A stretch of 64,000 nucleotides of DNA, taken from assembly GCA_036555745.1 (NCBI GenBank), contig DATBKV010000128.1, forward strand, positions 29,255-93,254. Reading direction: 5' to 3'. Positions 16,882 to 24,834 of this stretch are shown here, in pieces. The notes below the pieces were generated by a model. It was given only the letters and a program-made list of their open reading frames with translations, was not told the origin of the DNA and did not search any database. The translations under genes and the position numbers were made by a program. Each line of letters starts with the position of its first letter. Position 1 is the first letter of the stretch. This stretch comes from VAZQ01 sp036555745 (GTDB lineage: Bacteria; Pseudomonadota; Alphaproteobacteria; Rhizobiales; Xanthobacteraceae).

Positions 16882-17511
16882 GTGATCAGATTGCTCGGGC
16901 GACAGTCTTCGGGAAACGTGCAGAAGGTCATTTTCTGTCTCGAGGAGTTGGGGGTGCCGTACATTCGCGAGGACTACGGCCGCCAGTTCGGGAACACGTC
17001 GACCGACGCGTATCGCAAGCTCAATCCCAACGCCAAGGTCCCAACCCTGATCGACGGGGATGTGGTGATTTGGGAGTCGCACACGATCCTGCGCTATCTC
17101 GCAGCCCTTCACGGGCCGACGCTGACCGGAGCGACGGCGGCCGAGCGCACGATGGTGGAGCGCTGGATGGACTGGCTGCTCGGCGCCCTCAACACGCCTT
17201 ATGTTGCGGTATTCAAGGATGCCAAGAAAGCCCCGCCCGAGCGCGCTGCGGATTTCGCGGGGCACAGCGCCGATCTGCTCGCTCAGCTCAAGATCCTCGA
17301 CGGTCACATTGCGGGCCGCGAATGGTTCGCGCTCGATCGCTTCACCATCGCCGACGTTGCGCTCGCGCCGATCGTGAAGCGCTGCCTGGAATTTCCGATC
17401 GAGCGACCTCCCTACGGCGAACTCACGCGCTGGCAAGCCGCGATCGACGCCCGGCCGGCTTTCGGCGTGGCGATCGGCGCCAGGGCGAGCGCGCTGACGC
17501 CGGCGGCGTGA
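16882..17511 (+). CDS. Glutathione S-transferase family protein
   Basis: A 209-residue GST with an N-terminal thioredoxin-like domain (about 1-80: RQSSGNVQKVIFCLEELG, NPNAKVPTLID, WESHTILRYLA) and a helical C-terminal domain with the FTIADVALAP N-capping motif. Ser9-Ser10 near the N-terminus is the likely glutathione-activating residue region. The start codon is GTG with GAGGAG upstream. It is the last gene of the cupin-LVIVD-RidA group and could act as a maleylpyruvate isomerase-like enzyme or in detoxification; the sequence does not decide. Confidence 0.85.
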   Translation: MIRLLGRQSSGNVQKVIFCLEELGVPYIREDYGRQFGNTSTDAYRKLNPNAKVPTLIDGDVVIWESHTILRYLAALHGPTLTGATAAERTMVERWMDWLLGALNTPYVAVFKDAKKAPPERAADFAGHSADLLAQLKILDGHIAGREWFALDRFTIADVALAPIVKRCLEFPIERPPYGELTRWQAAIDARPAFGVAIGARASALTPAA

Positions 17512-17520
17512 ACCAGGGTG

Positions 17521-17790
17521 TCATGGATGGCGCCCCGCTTGGTCGATGCGATCGCTCGCGCCGCGCACGCAGACCACCTTGATGGCCTCGTTCGGGGCAA
17601 GATCCCGTCCAATCGAGCTGTCGGCCACATAGGCCTGTCCGTGCATGAAGCAGGCGGCTGGGCTGGCGAATGCGGCCGGGACCTTCAGGACGTCGATCGC
17701 ATTGTCGCGCGTGCAGTCGCTGAGATCGCGAACGGCCGCGAGCGAGCAAACCAAGATCAAGGCTGTCAGCATCAGAATGGCTCCCATCAT
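17521..17790 (-). CDS. Small secreted Cys-containing protein, 89 aa
   Basis: The product starts MMGAILMLTALILVCSLAAV, a signal peptide or N-terminal anchor, followed by a mature part with three Cys (SDCTRDN, PAACFMHGQ, VVCVRG). This spacing suggests one disulfide in the periplasm. No family is recognised. It follows the DUF447 gene on the same strand (164-base gap) at the end of the H4MPT/methylofuran cofactor operon, so it may be cotranscribed. The ribosome-binding site is not well placed (GGAGGAGG is about 15-20 bases upstream), so the start is uncertain. Confidence 0.45.
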   Translation of the reverse strand: MMGAILMLTALILVCSLAAVRDLSDCTRDNAIDVLKVPAAFASPAACFMHGQAYVADSSIGRDLAPNEAIKVVCVRGASDRIDQAGRHP

Positions 17791-17954
17791 CGCGTGATGG
17801 ACGCCTCCTCCTCCTGGTGTGGGGCCTTGCCGGTCGAAGGGCAATGCCGGGATCTCGCCAAGCAAGAACCGGACCAGTTTCGAATCGCGCGTGGGTCGTC
17901 GCTGGTTGGTCGCGCCGCGAGGGCAGCGCAACGCGGCGCGGCCGATTGGAGGGA

Positions 17955-18545
17955 TCAGGTGCTCGCCGCGACGTTCGCGGCGGTCGCGGCGTAATACGCC
18001 CGGACGTGCTCCATAAGCCAGCTCCAGGCTTCGATTTCCTCGCTGCCGGCGGTCTTCTCCATGGCGATGCCGAGATAGGCGATCTCGGCTTCGACTTTCT
18101 CACGCGGCAGCAGTGGCAGACGGCTCACCAAGATCGCGGCTTCGACCACGGCCGCCTTGGCGCGATTGAAGCCCTCGAATGGCGCGTGCAGGCCGCGGCC
18201 AACAATGCTGCAATGGAAGCGCGGCCGCTGTTGGTGTTCGCTCACACCGACAACCGCGAGCTCGGCATGCGCCAAGGCGCCCTGCAGGCGAGGCACGGGC
18301 ACCGCGTCGGATGCAGCGGTCGGCCAATCCCGCTGCCGTCCCGTCACGCAACCGGCGAACACGCGCACGTCGTCAGTATGGTTCGCCACCGCGAATGGGA
18401 CGGCATGAAGATTGTCGAGCGTCGCCGAAGGACGAAACGGCGCCACGATCCACCCTTCGCCCTCGGCAATGATGCCGATTGGAGCGATATGGACCCGGCC
18501 GTCCCGGCTCATTGTGGTCAGGATCGTTTCGCGGATCATCGACAT
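17955..18545 (-). CDS. DUF447 family protein of the H4MPT-linked C1 pathway
   Basis: A 196-residue protein starting MSMIRETILTTMSRDGRVHIAPIGI, the hallmark of DUF447. The family has a split-barrel flavin-reductase-like fold and, in bacteria, occurs almost only with H4MPT genes. The core APFRPSATLDNL and VANHTDDVRVFAGC are family-like. Its exact step is not established; deletion of such genes in Methylobacterium-type clusters has been linked to cofactor synthesis, which I state from general knowledge only. It starts 4 bases after the DHPS-like gene. An ATG at 18539 is an equally good start. Confidence 0.8.
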   Translation of the reverse strand: MSMIRETILTTMSRDGRVHIAPIGIIAEGEGWIVAPFRPSATLDNLHAVPFAVANHTDDVRVFAGCVTGRQRDWPTAASDAVPVPRLQGALAHAELAVVGVSEHQQRPRFHCSIVGRGLHAPFEGFNRAKAAVVEAAILVSRLPLLPREKVEAEIAYLGIAMEKTAGSEEIEAWSWLMEHVRAYYAATAANVAAST

Positions 18546-18549
18546 CGCC

Positions 18550-19947
18550 TCAGCCCTTCGAGACCCGCTCGCGCAACGTATGCCCGAGCGCGCGCAGGCG
18601 CGTGAGGTCCTCTGCGGGACGCTCCACCGCGCAGCCCCAGTCGAGCGGCTCGTCCTGGACGTAGCGCTTGCCCAGGCGCCACGCGATCTCCGCCTTCATC
18701 AGCTCGGCGCCGAGATAAAAGGCATGCGGCGCGTCGCCTCCGACGCCGAGCTTCGGAAACAGCGAGAACGCATCCTGCGCCACGTGATGCCCATCGCGAT
18801 TGTAGATGTGGATGCCGTCGGCCGCTGTCTCGATGCGGAAATTGTCGTCTTTCACTTGCGCAGCGAGCTCGGCAATCTCCTGCGGCGTGGCCGGAAACGG
18901 CGAGCGGTCGTGTAGTTGCAGCAGCGCGCCCCCATAGTCCTGCGGAAGGCTGCGATCCTCGCGCGCGGCGAACATCATGCGACGCGCCGCGTCATGTTCC
19001 TGGATCGTGCGACGCGTGTGCGGGCTTACCTGCACGACCAGCACGTTGCAGATACGCAGCTCCGAACAAATCCCCAGGAGGGCCGCGGTGACTCCTCCTG
19101 AGTCGGCATCGGTCAGCTCGGTCAGATTACCAGTGCCCATGAGCATCTCCGCCTGCGGCAGCGCACGGCGCACCTCGGCATAGCGTTGCAGGGAGGCCAT
19201 GAAGCCGAAATGGATCGGGTCGAGGATCGGATCGAGGATGCAAGCTATCGCGCGCTTCTCTGCAGCCTCTGCCGCGCGCAACAGCGAGGCGACGTCGCCG
19301 TGGTCGGCCGGAATCAGGATGGGCGTCGCGGCGGTGTCGCGCGCGATGTCGAGCGTCTTTTCGGTCAGGCTGAGCAGGAAGGAGGCGCCCGCCTGCGCGC
19401 CGCGCCGCAACTCGTCGGGCGCCGCCGAGTCGATGCTGACCGCTAACCCCGCCGCCATCAACTCGCGCACGGCGTCTTCGAGATGCGGGAACGGGGTGTC
19501 GGGCAGGCAGCCGAGATCGATCACGTCGGCACCCGCCGCACGCATGGCGGCCGCGCGCGCAAGAATTTCATCGACGCCCAGCCCGGAGGCATCCACGATC
19601 TCGGCGAAGATACGAATGTCACGGCGGGAAAGATCGAGGCGATGGCCATGCCGGCCGAAATAGCCCGGTAGGTCCTTGAGCTCCTCCGGACCGCGCTCGA
19701 ACCGAACTCCGAATTCGGCGCTCAGGCGATCGAGATCGGCGCGGCAGCGGCCGGGCACCAGGACGCGCTCGGCTTCGACCGGACGCGGCAATCGGCGCGC
19801 GATGATGGTCTCGGTCATGAGCGCGGCGACCTTCACCCCGATGTCGAATATCGACCAGTCGAAAGGCGCGTTCTCGAGGCCTGCGAGAACTTTCTCCAGT
19901 CGGGGACGCGCGAGGTGTCCGGTGAGAAAGAGGATGCGCTCAGGCAT
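18550..19947 (-). CDS. Dihydropteroate synthase-like protein (DUF6513 type) of H4MPT biosynthesis
   Basis: 465 residues: an N-terminal domain starting ILFLTGHLARPRLEKVL (about 1-110) and a TIM-barrel resembling dihydropteroate synthase (about 110-360: GADVIDLGCLPDTPF, AVSIDSAAP, PILDPIHFGFMASL, LMGTGNLTELTDADS). This matches the archaeal/bacterial DHPS-related family (TIGR00284-like) found with H4MPT genes. It probably contributes to the pterin side of H4MPT, distinct from the folate enzyme FolP encoded at 35011-35847. It overlaps the flavoprotein gene by 8 bases and precedes the DUF447 gene by 4, so it is in the middle of the cofactor operon. Confidence 0.8.
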   Translation of the reverse strand: MPERILFLTGHLARPRLEKVLAGLENAPFDWSIFDIGVKVAALMTETIIARRLPRPVEAERVLVPGRCRADLDRLSAEFGVRFERGPEELKDLPGYFGRHGHRLDLSRRDIRIFAEIVDASGLGVDEILARAAAMRAAGADVIDLGCLPDTPFPHLEDAVRELMAAGLAVSIDSAAPDELRRGAQAGASFLLSLTEKTLDIARDTAATPILIPADHGDVASLLRAAEAAEKRAIACILDPILDPIHFGFMASLQRYAEVRRALPQAEMLMGTGNLTELTDADSGGVTAALLGICSELRICNVLVVQVSPHTRRTIQEHDAARRMMFAAREDRSLPQDYGGALLQLHDRSPFPATPQEIAELAAQVKDDNFRIETAADGIHIYNRDGHHVAQDAFSLFPKLGVGGDAPHAFYLGAELMKAEIAWRLGKRYVQDEPLDWGCAVERPAEDLTRLRALGHTLRERVSKG

Positions 19948-20491
19948 TCGCGGCGAGCTCTAGTTTACGGCGCGCCAAGGCCCCTTCGAGCTCGACCAGC
20001 GATTCGACCACCTCCGTCCCGTCAAACGATTTCAGCCGCTCGGTATTGTCGAGATCGACCCGCCGCGGATAGACCTTGACCGTGCCCTTCGGGGCCTCGG
20101 TTTCCAACTCTGGCGCGGTATCGCAAGCGAAAACGATGGTCGGCACCCGGCATTTGCCGGCCTGCGCGAACACATTGGTGGCGAGATTGTCGGAAATTCC
20201 CAACACGCATTTCGCCACCGTATTCGAGGTTGCCGGCGCAAGCACCAGCGTGTGATAGACGCCGTAATAGAAGTATCCGACCGGTGGCGAGCTCGCCGCC
20301 GTGTCGCGGAAGATGCGCGTGGCCTTGGGCAGGCTGAGGTCCTGCTTGTACATCCGCAGAACTTCGCTGGCGGCCTTGCTGACGAACAGATCGACGTGCT
20401 CGAGCGCGCGGATGGCGACCAGACACTCCTTGAAGAAGTGTCCCGAGCCCGTGAGCGCCCAGCCCCAGCGCGGCGTCTTGACCTTGGCCAT
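19940..20491 (-). CDS. dmrB: DmrB-like flavoprotein, probable dihydromethanopterin reductase
   Basis: A 183-residue flavoprotein of the HFCD/archaeoflavoprotein fold: GWALTGSGHFFKECL near the N-terminus for phosphate binding, LSLPKATRIFRD, LVLAPATSNTVAKCVLGISDNLATN for the FMN site, and VPTIVFACDTAPE. This resembles DmrB, the FMN-dependent reductase of dihydromethanopterin to H4MPT, rather than the DHFR-like DmrA of Methylobacterium. The ATG at 20491 is preferred; a TTG 15 bases upstream is possible. It sits in the cofactor operon between the MfnE-like kinase and the DHPS-like gene, separated from the former by a dispersed repeat. Confidence 0.75.
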   Translation of the reverse strand: MAKVKTPRWGWALTGSGHFFKECLVAIRALEHVDLFVSKAASEVLRMYKQDLSLPKATRIFRDTAASSPPVGYFYYGVYHTLVLAPATSNTVAKCVLGISDNLATNVFAQAGKCRVPTIVFACDTAPELETEAPKGTVKVYPRRVDLDNTERLKSFDGTEVVESLVELEGALARRKLELAANA

Positions 20492-20528
20492 CGTGAGCAC
20501 GTCCAACGCGCTTGTCGCGACAAGGGCT

Positions 20529-20626
20529 CATCCCGATTGGATCGAATCGGGATGCGCTTTAGGTCTTTTTGATTTGCGCATGTCCTTATCGGAAAACCGG
20601 TGCCCACTTCTCCGGAACATACGTTA
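20529..20626 (+). repeat. Dispersed intergenic repeat, copy 2
   Basis: Second copy of the element at 12546-12653, in plus orientation. It has the small hairpin CATCCCGATT/AATCGGGATG (20529-20538 with 20545-20554), the T-rich linker CTTTTTGATTTG and the GCGCATGTCC...CCGGAACATACG palindrome ending on the stop codon of the MfnE-like gene. The terminator-like half points opposite to the operon it interrupts, so it would not stop operon transcription but could stop antisense RNA. Confidence 0.85.
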
Positions 20627-21250
20627 ATCCAACTCGATCGCGGTGCCGACCATGGCGCCATTGCGCAGGGCGATCGCCGCCGCCGCGTGTCCATCCGGAC
20701 CGGCGATGGCGGCATGGGCCCCGCTCGCGCGCAGAAAGCGCGGAAAGGCGGGGTCGACGATGCCACCCGCCACCAGCTCCGCGCTCCGCAGCCGACCGGG
20801 CGGCGGATGGAGATGCTTGACCAGCAGCACGCGCGTGGCGCCGATCCGTCCCGCCAGCCAGGCCGCGAGGCTATCACTGGTCACGTCCCAGGACCATGGA
20901 ACGTCCTTGGCGTCACGCAGCATGGCGGTGGGCGACCAGACCGGCACCCCTTCCGCAAGCAGCACGTCGCGGATAGCGGCCGCGGAATCGGCGAGCCGCA
21001 GTTCCGTTCGCAGGCTGGCGAGCGCGCAGCCGTACTGATGCATGGCGAACAGCGCCATCTCGTGGGCGGCGCGGTCGTCGAAGCCCATTTTCGGCTGCGC
21101 CTCGCGCACGGCCTGCGCGAACGGGCCGCCGCCCGGGACGAGCACCACGCGCCCTGCGCCCGAGGCCACGGCGTCGATCCAGGCCTTCAAAGCGGCCGAG
21201 AAGGCATAGCTTCCACCCAGCTTGACGACGGTCGGACCGGCAGCGCCCAT
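20624..21250 (-). CDS. mfnE: Amino acid kinase family protein, MfnE-like (methylofuran biosynthesis)
   Basis: A 208-residue amino acid kinase fold protein: VVKLGGSYAFS at the N-terminus, VVLVPGGGPFAQAVREAQ for the second Gly-rich loop, a WDVTSDSLAAWLAGRIGA segment near 123, and VLLVKHLHPPP. In methanogens MfnE, of this superfamily, phosphorylates the aminomethylfuran phosphate during methanofuran synthesis; the bacterial homologue is found in H4MPT clusters. The gene starts on the base after the stop of the MfnB-FolB fusion gene, and the furan-phosphate made by that protein would be its upstream intermediate. The role is inferred from family and context. Confidence 0.75.
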   Translation of the reverse strand: MGAAGPTVVKLGGSYAFSAALKAWIDAVASGAGRVVLVPGGGPFAQAVREAQPKMGFDDRAAHEMALFAMHQYGCALASLRTELRLADSAAAIRDVLLAEGVPVWSPTAMLRDAKDVPWSWDVTSDSLAAWLAGRIGATRVLLVKHLHPPPGRLRSAELVAGGIVDPAFPRFLRASGAHAAIAGPDGHAAAAIALRNGAMVGTAIELD

Positions 21251-22435
21251 TCACTCAGCGGCTTTCGGCTGCCGGCTGGCCGCCGGATAAAGCTGGTGCA
21301 CCTGGGCGACCTCGGGCGGACGTTCGCGAGCGATCTCAACCCCGACCGCGCCCGGTCCGACATCGAGCTTCTCTACGCGCGCAGTCACGCTGACCACCCG
21401 CGGATGGCCGAGCACCACGGCGACCACGCGTTCGGCCAGGGTCTCCAGAAAGGCGATATGCTCCTGAGCGACGATCAGCCGGATGCCGTCGGTGATCACG
21501 TCGTAGGAGAACACGTCGCGCATGTCCTCGACCGCATGACCGGTGCTGCGCACCTTGACGTCGACGTTGAACCGAACGTGCTGCGGCTTATCGCGCTCCC
21601 GGGCATAAGCGCCGATGCGCACGGGCAGCACGAAGTCGCGCACGAAAATGCGGTCGGTGGTGGCATCGTTGCTGTTCGGATCGACCGAATATCCGCGCGC
21701 CGCCAGCAGGCGGTAGTCGACCCTGGTCACGGCCGGATCGCGCGCCGCCCCGCCGCGCTGATCGAAAGGAATGAGCTCGCGAATAACCGCCAGGGCTTGC
21801 GGGTCGAGTCCGGCGGTGCGGTCGCGTCCGACGCAGAGCGCACCGCGAAAGCCGAGGTAGTCGGGCTCCAGCAAGAGCAGGCGCGGAACATCGGGCGCCT
21901 CAAGGGAGCCGGCGAGACCTGCCATCAGGCCGTGTCCGCGGCAGCCGTCGACGAAACCGCGCAGGCCGGCAACATCCGCATGGTCGAGCAAGCGCCCGGC
22001 ACTCTTTTGGGCCGTGTCGAGCATGGCCCCGGCAAAGCCGGTTTCCGCCATAAGCGGCAGCAGGCCGCTATCGGCTCCGCGGTCGGCGAACATCACGCCG
22101 ACGATCTTGCTGGTGTGGGCCAGCGCTGCCAGCGCGCGGATACAGTCCCGCCGTCGGCGACCGGGAAACAATCCGACCTTGACGTAATCGACGCCGGTCT
22201 GGGCCATGCGTGCAACGGCCGCCACAATCGCCTCGGGATGCATCGGAAGATCGCCGGTGACCGCGCTCACCGGCCGGCGGCCAGCCACCGTCGCGACGGT
22301 GGCGCGCACCACACTCTCGTCGAGGGCGCCCAAGGCGCCGCGCGCAGCGTCCTTCAAGTCGATGATGTCGGCGCCGTGCGCGAGCGCGACCGCGGCCTCG
22401 TCCGGCCCGGATACGCTCGCGAGCAGTAAAGTCAT
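21251..22435 (-). CDS. mfnB: MfnB-FolB fusion: furan phosphate synthase plus dihydroneopterin aldolase-like domain
   Basis: A 394-residue two-domain protein. Residues 1-235 are DUF556/MfnB, (5-formylfuran-3-yl)methyl phosphate synthase, which condenses two triose phosphates to the furan of methano-/methylofuran; the active-site lysines are visible as Lys28 (IDLKDA) and Lys86 (VKVGLFPG). Residues about 262-370 are a dihydroneopterin aldolase (FolB) domain (IGAYARERDKPQHVRFNVDV, DVFSYDVITDGI, LAERVVAVVLGHP), a pterin-branch activity. GAGG lies 7 bases before the ATG at 22435. It is the first gene of the minus-strand cofactor operon. The fusion joins the methylofuran and H4MPT branches in one polypeptide. 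Confidence 0.85.
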   Translation of the reverse strand: MTLLLASVSGPDEAAVALAHGADIIDLKDAARGALGALDESVVRATVATVAGRRPVSAVTGDLPMHPEAIVAAVARMAQTGVDYVKVGLFPGRRRRDCIRALAALAHTSKIVGVMFADRGADSGLLPLMAETGFAGAMLDTAQKSAGRLLDHADVAGLRGFVDGCRGHGLMAGLAGSLEAPDVPRLLLLEPDYLGFRGALCVGRDRTAGLDPQALAVIRELIPFDQRGGAARDPAVTRVDYRLLAARGYSVDPNSNDATTDRIFVRDFVLPVRIGAYARERDKPQHVRFNVDVKVRSTGHAVEDMRDVFSYDVITDGIRLIVAQEHIAFLETLAERVVAVVLGHPRVVSVTARVEKLDVGPGAVGVEIARERPPEVAQVHQLYPAASRQPKAAE

Positions 22436-22634
22436 TTCACACCTCAGACTGCCGGTGCTATAGTACCCCTGAGCCAGGTTCGGGTAGCGCCGGATGCGTG
22501 CGGGCTCGCTCCCGCCGGCAGGCGATCCGCCGCATCCTGCGTCCGCGGCGTCCCGCGTAACATAAGCAGAACCCATCATGATTTAAACAAACAATGGCCC
22601 TTTCATCGATTGGGCGCGGTGCCGGAGCGTTCCT
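22436..22634. promoter_or_regulatory. Divergent promoter region, cofactor operon and PQQ-associated ABC operon
   Basis: A 199-base gap between two divergent operons. On the minus strand TACTATAG about 25 bases before the MfnB-FolB start resembles a -10 element. An AT-rich tract (CATGATTTAAACAAACAATGG) lies 50-70 bases before the plus-strand gene and could hold its promoter. The centre is GC-rich with self-complementary CGCCGG/CCGGCG stretches. No recognised riboswitch. Confidence 0.4.
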
Positions 22635-23813
22635 TTGATCCGCCTTCTGTTGGCCGGGATTCTTCTGTTTGCATGGAACGCAGCGTCGGCCGATCCTGCC
22701 GAGATCAAGCTCGGATATCTGCGCGCCATCGAGTCGAAGAGCCGCCTTTCGCTGCTCGACATTCCGGCCGACAACGACGGCCTCGCCGGCGCGCAGCTCG
22801 CGATCAACGACAACAATACGACCGGCAAGTTCCTGAATCAGCGCTTCTCGCTCGAGGACGTGCGGCTCGATGACAAGGGCGATGCTGCGGCCGCGGCCGT
22901 CGCGCTCGCGGATCGCGGCGTCGCGCTGGTGCTCGCCGATCTGCCCCCGGACGATCTGCTCAAGGCAGCGGATGCCGGCAGGCCGCGCGGAGTTGTATTT
23001 TTCAACGTGGGAGCGATCGACGACCGGCTGCGCGAGGAGGACTGTCGCGCAAACGTCATTCACACCGCGCCCACACGCTCGATGCTGGCCGACGCCCTGG
23101 CGCAGTATCTGATCTGGAAGCAATGGCGCAGATGGTTCCTGGTCGTAGGCTCCCATCCCGAGGACAAGCTCTACGGCGATGCATTGCGGCGCGCCGCCAA
23201 ACGCTTCGGTGCCCGCATCGTGCAGGAGAAGGTGTTCGAAGACACGGGCGGAGCGCGGCGGACCGACAGCGGCGTCGTGCAGATCCAACGCCAGCTGCCC
23301 GTGTTCACGCAAGGCGCCCCCGCCTACGACGTGCTGGTGGCCGCCGATGAGAGCGACGTCTTCGCCGCCTATCTGCCGTACCGAACGTGGGATCCGAGAC
23401 CGGTTGCGGGATCGGCCGGTCTCGTCCCGACCAGCTGGCACGCGTCACACGATCAATGGGGCGCGGTGCAGCTGCAGGAACGCTTCATGAAGCAGTTCTC
23501 GCGCCGGATGACGGCGCGCGACATGCAGGCATGGTCCGCCGTGCGCATGGTCGGCGAAAGCACATCGCGCACGCGCTCGACCGATCCCAAGGCCATGATT
23601 GATTTCCTGACAGGCCCGGATTTCGCCTTGGCCGCGTTCAAGGGCCAGCGTCTCACCTTGCGCGATTGGAACCTTCAGCTTCGTCAACCCATACTGCTCA
23701 CCGACGGCCGCATGATCGTTTCGGTGTCCCCCCAGGAGGGATTTCAGCATCAGTTTTCGGAGTTGGATACGCTCGGCTTCGACCGACCTGAAACCCAGTG
23801 CAGGCTCAAATAG
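22635..23813 (+). CDS. PQQ-dependent alcohol dehydrogenase system-associated ABC binding protein (TIGR03863)
   Basis: A 392-residue exported protein (signal about 1-19, ending ASA). It has a periplasmic binding protein-like type I fold, as in the branched-chain amino acid receptors, and matches the family encoded with PQQ alcohol dehydrogenases: LGYLRAIESKSRLSLLDIPADNDGLAGAQLAI, then VFFNVGAIDDRLREEDCRANVIHTAPTRSMLADAL. The start is a TTG at 22635 with GGAG upstream. It leads the operon binding protein-propeller-ATPase-permease-204-aa protein, facing the xoxFGJ operon. The transported compound is not known; PQQ, a lanthanide complex or an alcohol-oxidation product are all possible. Confidence 0.85.
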   Translation: MIRLLLAGILLFAWNAASADPAEIKLGYLRAIESKSRLSLLDIPADNDGLAGAQLAINDNNTTGKFLNQRFSLEDVRLDDKGDAAAAAVALADRGVALVLADLPPDDLLKAADAGRPRGVVFFNVGAIDDRLREEDCRANVIHTAPTRSMLADALAQYLIWKQWRRWFLVVGSHPEDKLYGDALRRAAKRFGARIVQEKVFEDTGGARRTDSGVVQIQRQLPVFTQGAPAYDVLVAADESDVFAAYLPYRTWDPRPVAGSAGLVPTSWHASHDQWGAVQLQERFMKQFSRRMTARDMQAWSAVRMVGESTSRTRSTDPKAMIDFLTGPDFALAAFKGQRLTLRDWNLQLRQPILLTDGRMIVSVSPQEGFQHQFSELDTLGFDRPETQCRLK

Positions 23814-23816
23814 CAG

Positions 23817-24803
23817 ATGATCACAACGTCGAAGATCTGGCGCGTCAGCCTGCTCGGCACGATTCTGCTGATCCCGCTCGGTGGTCCGGCGCGCGCATTC
23901 ACCGCCTATGTGTCGAACGAGAAGAGCAACACGGTCAGCGTGATAGACACCGACAAATTTCAGGTCGTGAGCACCATCAAGGTCGGTCAGCGGCCTCGCG
24001 GCATCGAGTTGACCAGGGACGGAAAGTTCTTGCTGGTGGCGGTGGGCGACGACGACACGATTCAAATGATCAACACCGGCACCCACCAGATCGTGGCCAC
24101 CTTGCCTTCCGGGCCGGACCCGGAACTGTTCACGCAGGATCCGGCCGGCAAGATCCTGTATGTGGCGAACGAGGACGCCAATACGGTCACCGTCATCGAC
24201 ATCGACAAGCGCCTCCCGCTCGGCGAAGTGCAGGTCGGCGTCGAACCGGAAGGCATGGGCATCAGTCCCGACGGCAAGATCCTGGTAAATACCTCCGAAA
24301 CAACCAACATGGCGCACTTCATCGACACCGGGACGCGCCAGATCGTCGCCAATGTGCTGGTCGACTCGCGCCCACGTTTCGCCGAGTTCAAGCGCGACGG
24401 TTCGGAGCTGTGGGTTTCGTCCGAAGTCGGCGGAACCGTGAGCATCATCGATCCCGTCAAGCACGAGGTGAAGAAGAAGGTCACGTTCCAGATTCCCGGG
24501 CTGCGCTCGGAAGCCATCCAGCCGGTCGGGGTCAGCATCACCAAGGATGGCAAGACCGGTTTCGTGGCGCTCGGACCCGCCAATCGCATCGCCGTGATCG
24601 ACGGCACAACCCACGAGGTCGTGAAGTATCTTCTCGTCGGCCAGCGCGTCTGGCACATGGCGTTCACCCCGGACGAGAAATATCTTCTGACCACCAACGG
24701 GGTATCGAATGACGTCTCTGTTATCGACGTTGCGAGCCTCAAGGTGATCAAGACGATCCAGGTCGGCGAGCTGCCGTGGGGCATCGCCATCTCGCAACGG
24801 TGA
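23817..24803 (+). CDS. PQQ-associated YVTN beta-propeller protein (TIGR03866)
   Basis: A 328-residue secreted seven-bladed YVTN-type propeller. The signal peptide is about 1-26 (GGPARAF). Repeats have the form AYVSNEKSNTVSVIDTDKFQVVSTIKVGQRPRG, repeated about seven times with IEL/MGI-type turns. Only three bases separate it from the binding-protein gene. The family is found in operons with PQQ-dependent dehydrogenases and their ABC system, but its partner is not known; it may scaffold or dock the quinoprotein. There is no PQQ-binding Trp-docking motif, so it is not itself a quinoprotein. Confidence 0.85.
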   Translation: MITTSKIWRVSLLGTILLIPLGGPARAFTAYVSNEKSNTVSVIDTDKFQVVSTIKVGQRPRGIELTRDGKFLLVAVGDDDTIQMINTGTHQIVATLPSGPDPELFTQDPAGKILYVANEDANTVTVIDIDKRLPLGEVQVGVEPEGMGISPDGKILVNTSETTNMAHFIDTGTRQIVANVLVDSRPRFAEFKRDGSELWVSSEVGGTVSIIDPVKHEVKKKVTFQIPGLRSEAIQPVGVSITKDGKTGFVALGPANRIAVIDGTTHEVVKYLLVGQRVWHMAFTPDEKYLLTTNGVSNDVSVIDVASLKVIKTIQVGELPWGIAISQR

Positions 24804-24834
24804 CGCCGCTTGCTTTGCGAGCAGCGCGGGGTTC

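Noticed and set aside
20600..22429. A 609-codon plus-strand open frame opposite the MfnB-FolB and MfnE-like genes
   Set aside because: It is antisense to two well-supported genes, its product is His/Arg/Gly-rich without any family motif, and long antisense frames are expected in high-GC DNA.
22436..22634. Possible cobalamin or other riboswitch in the divergent gap
   Set aside because: GC-rich self-complementary sequence is present, but no B12-box or other aptamer core could be found.
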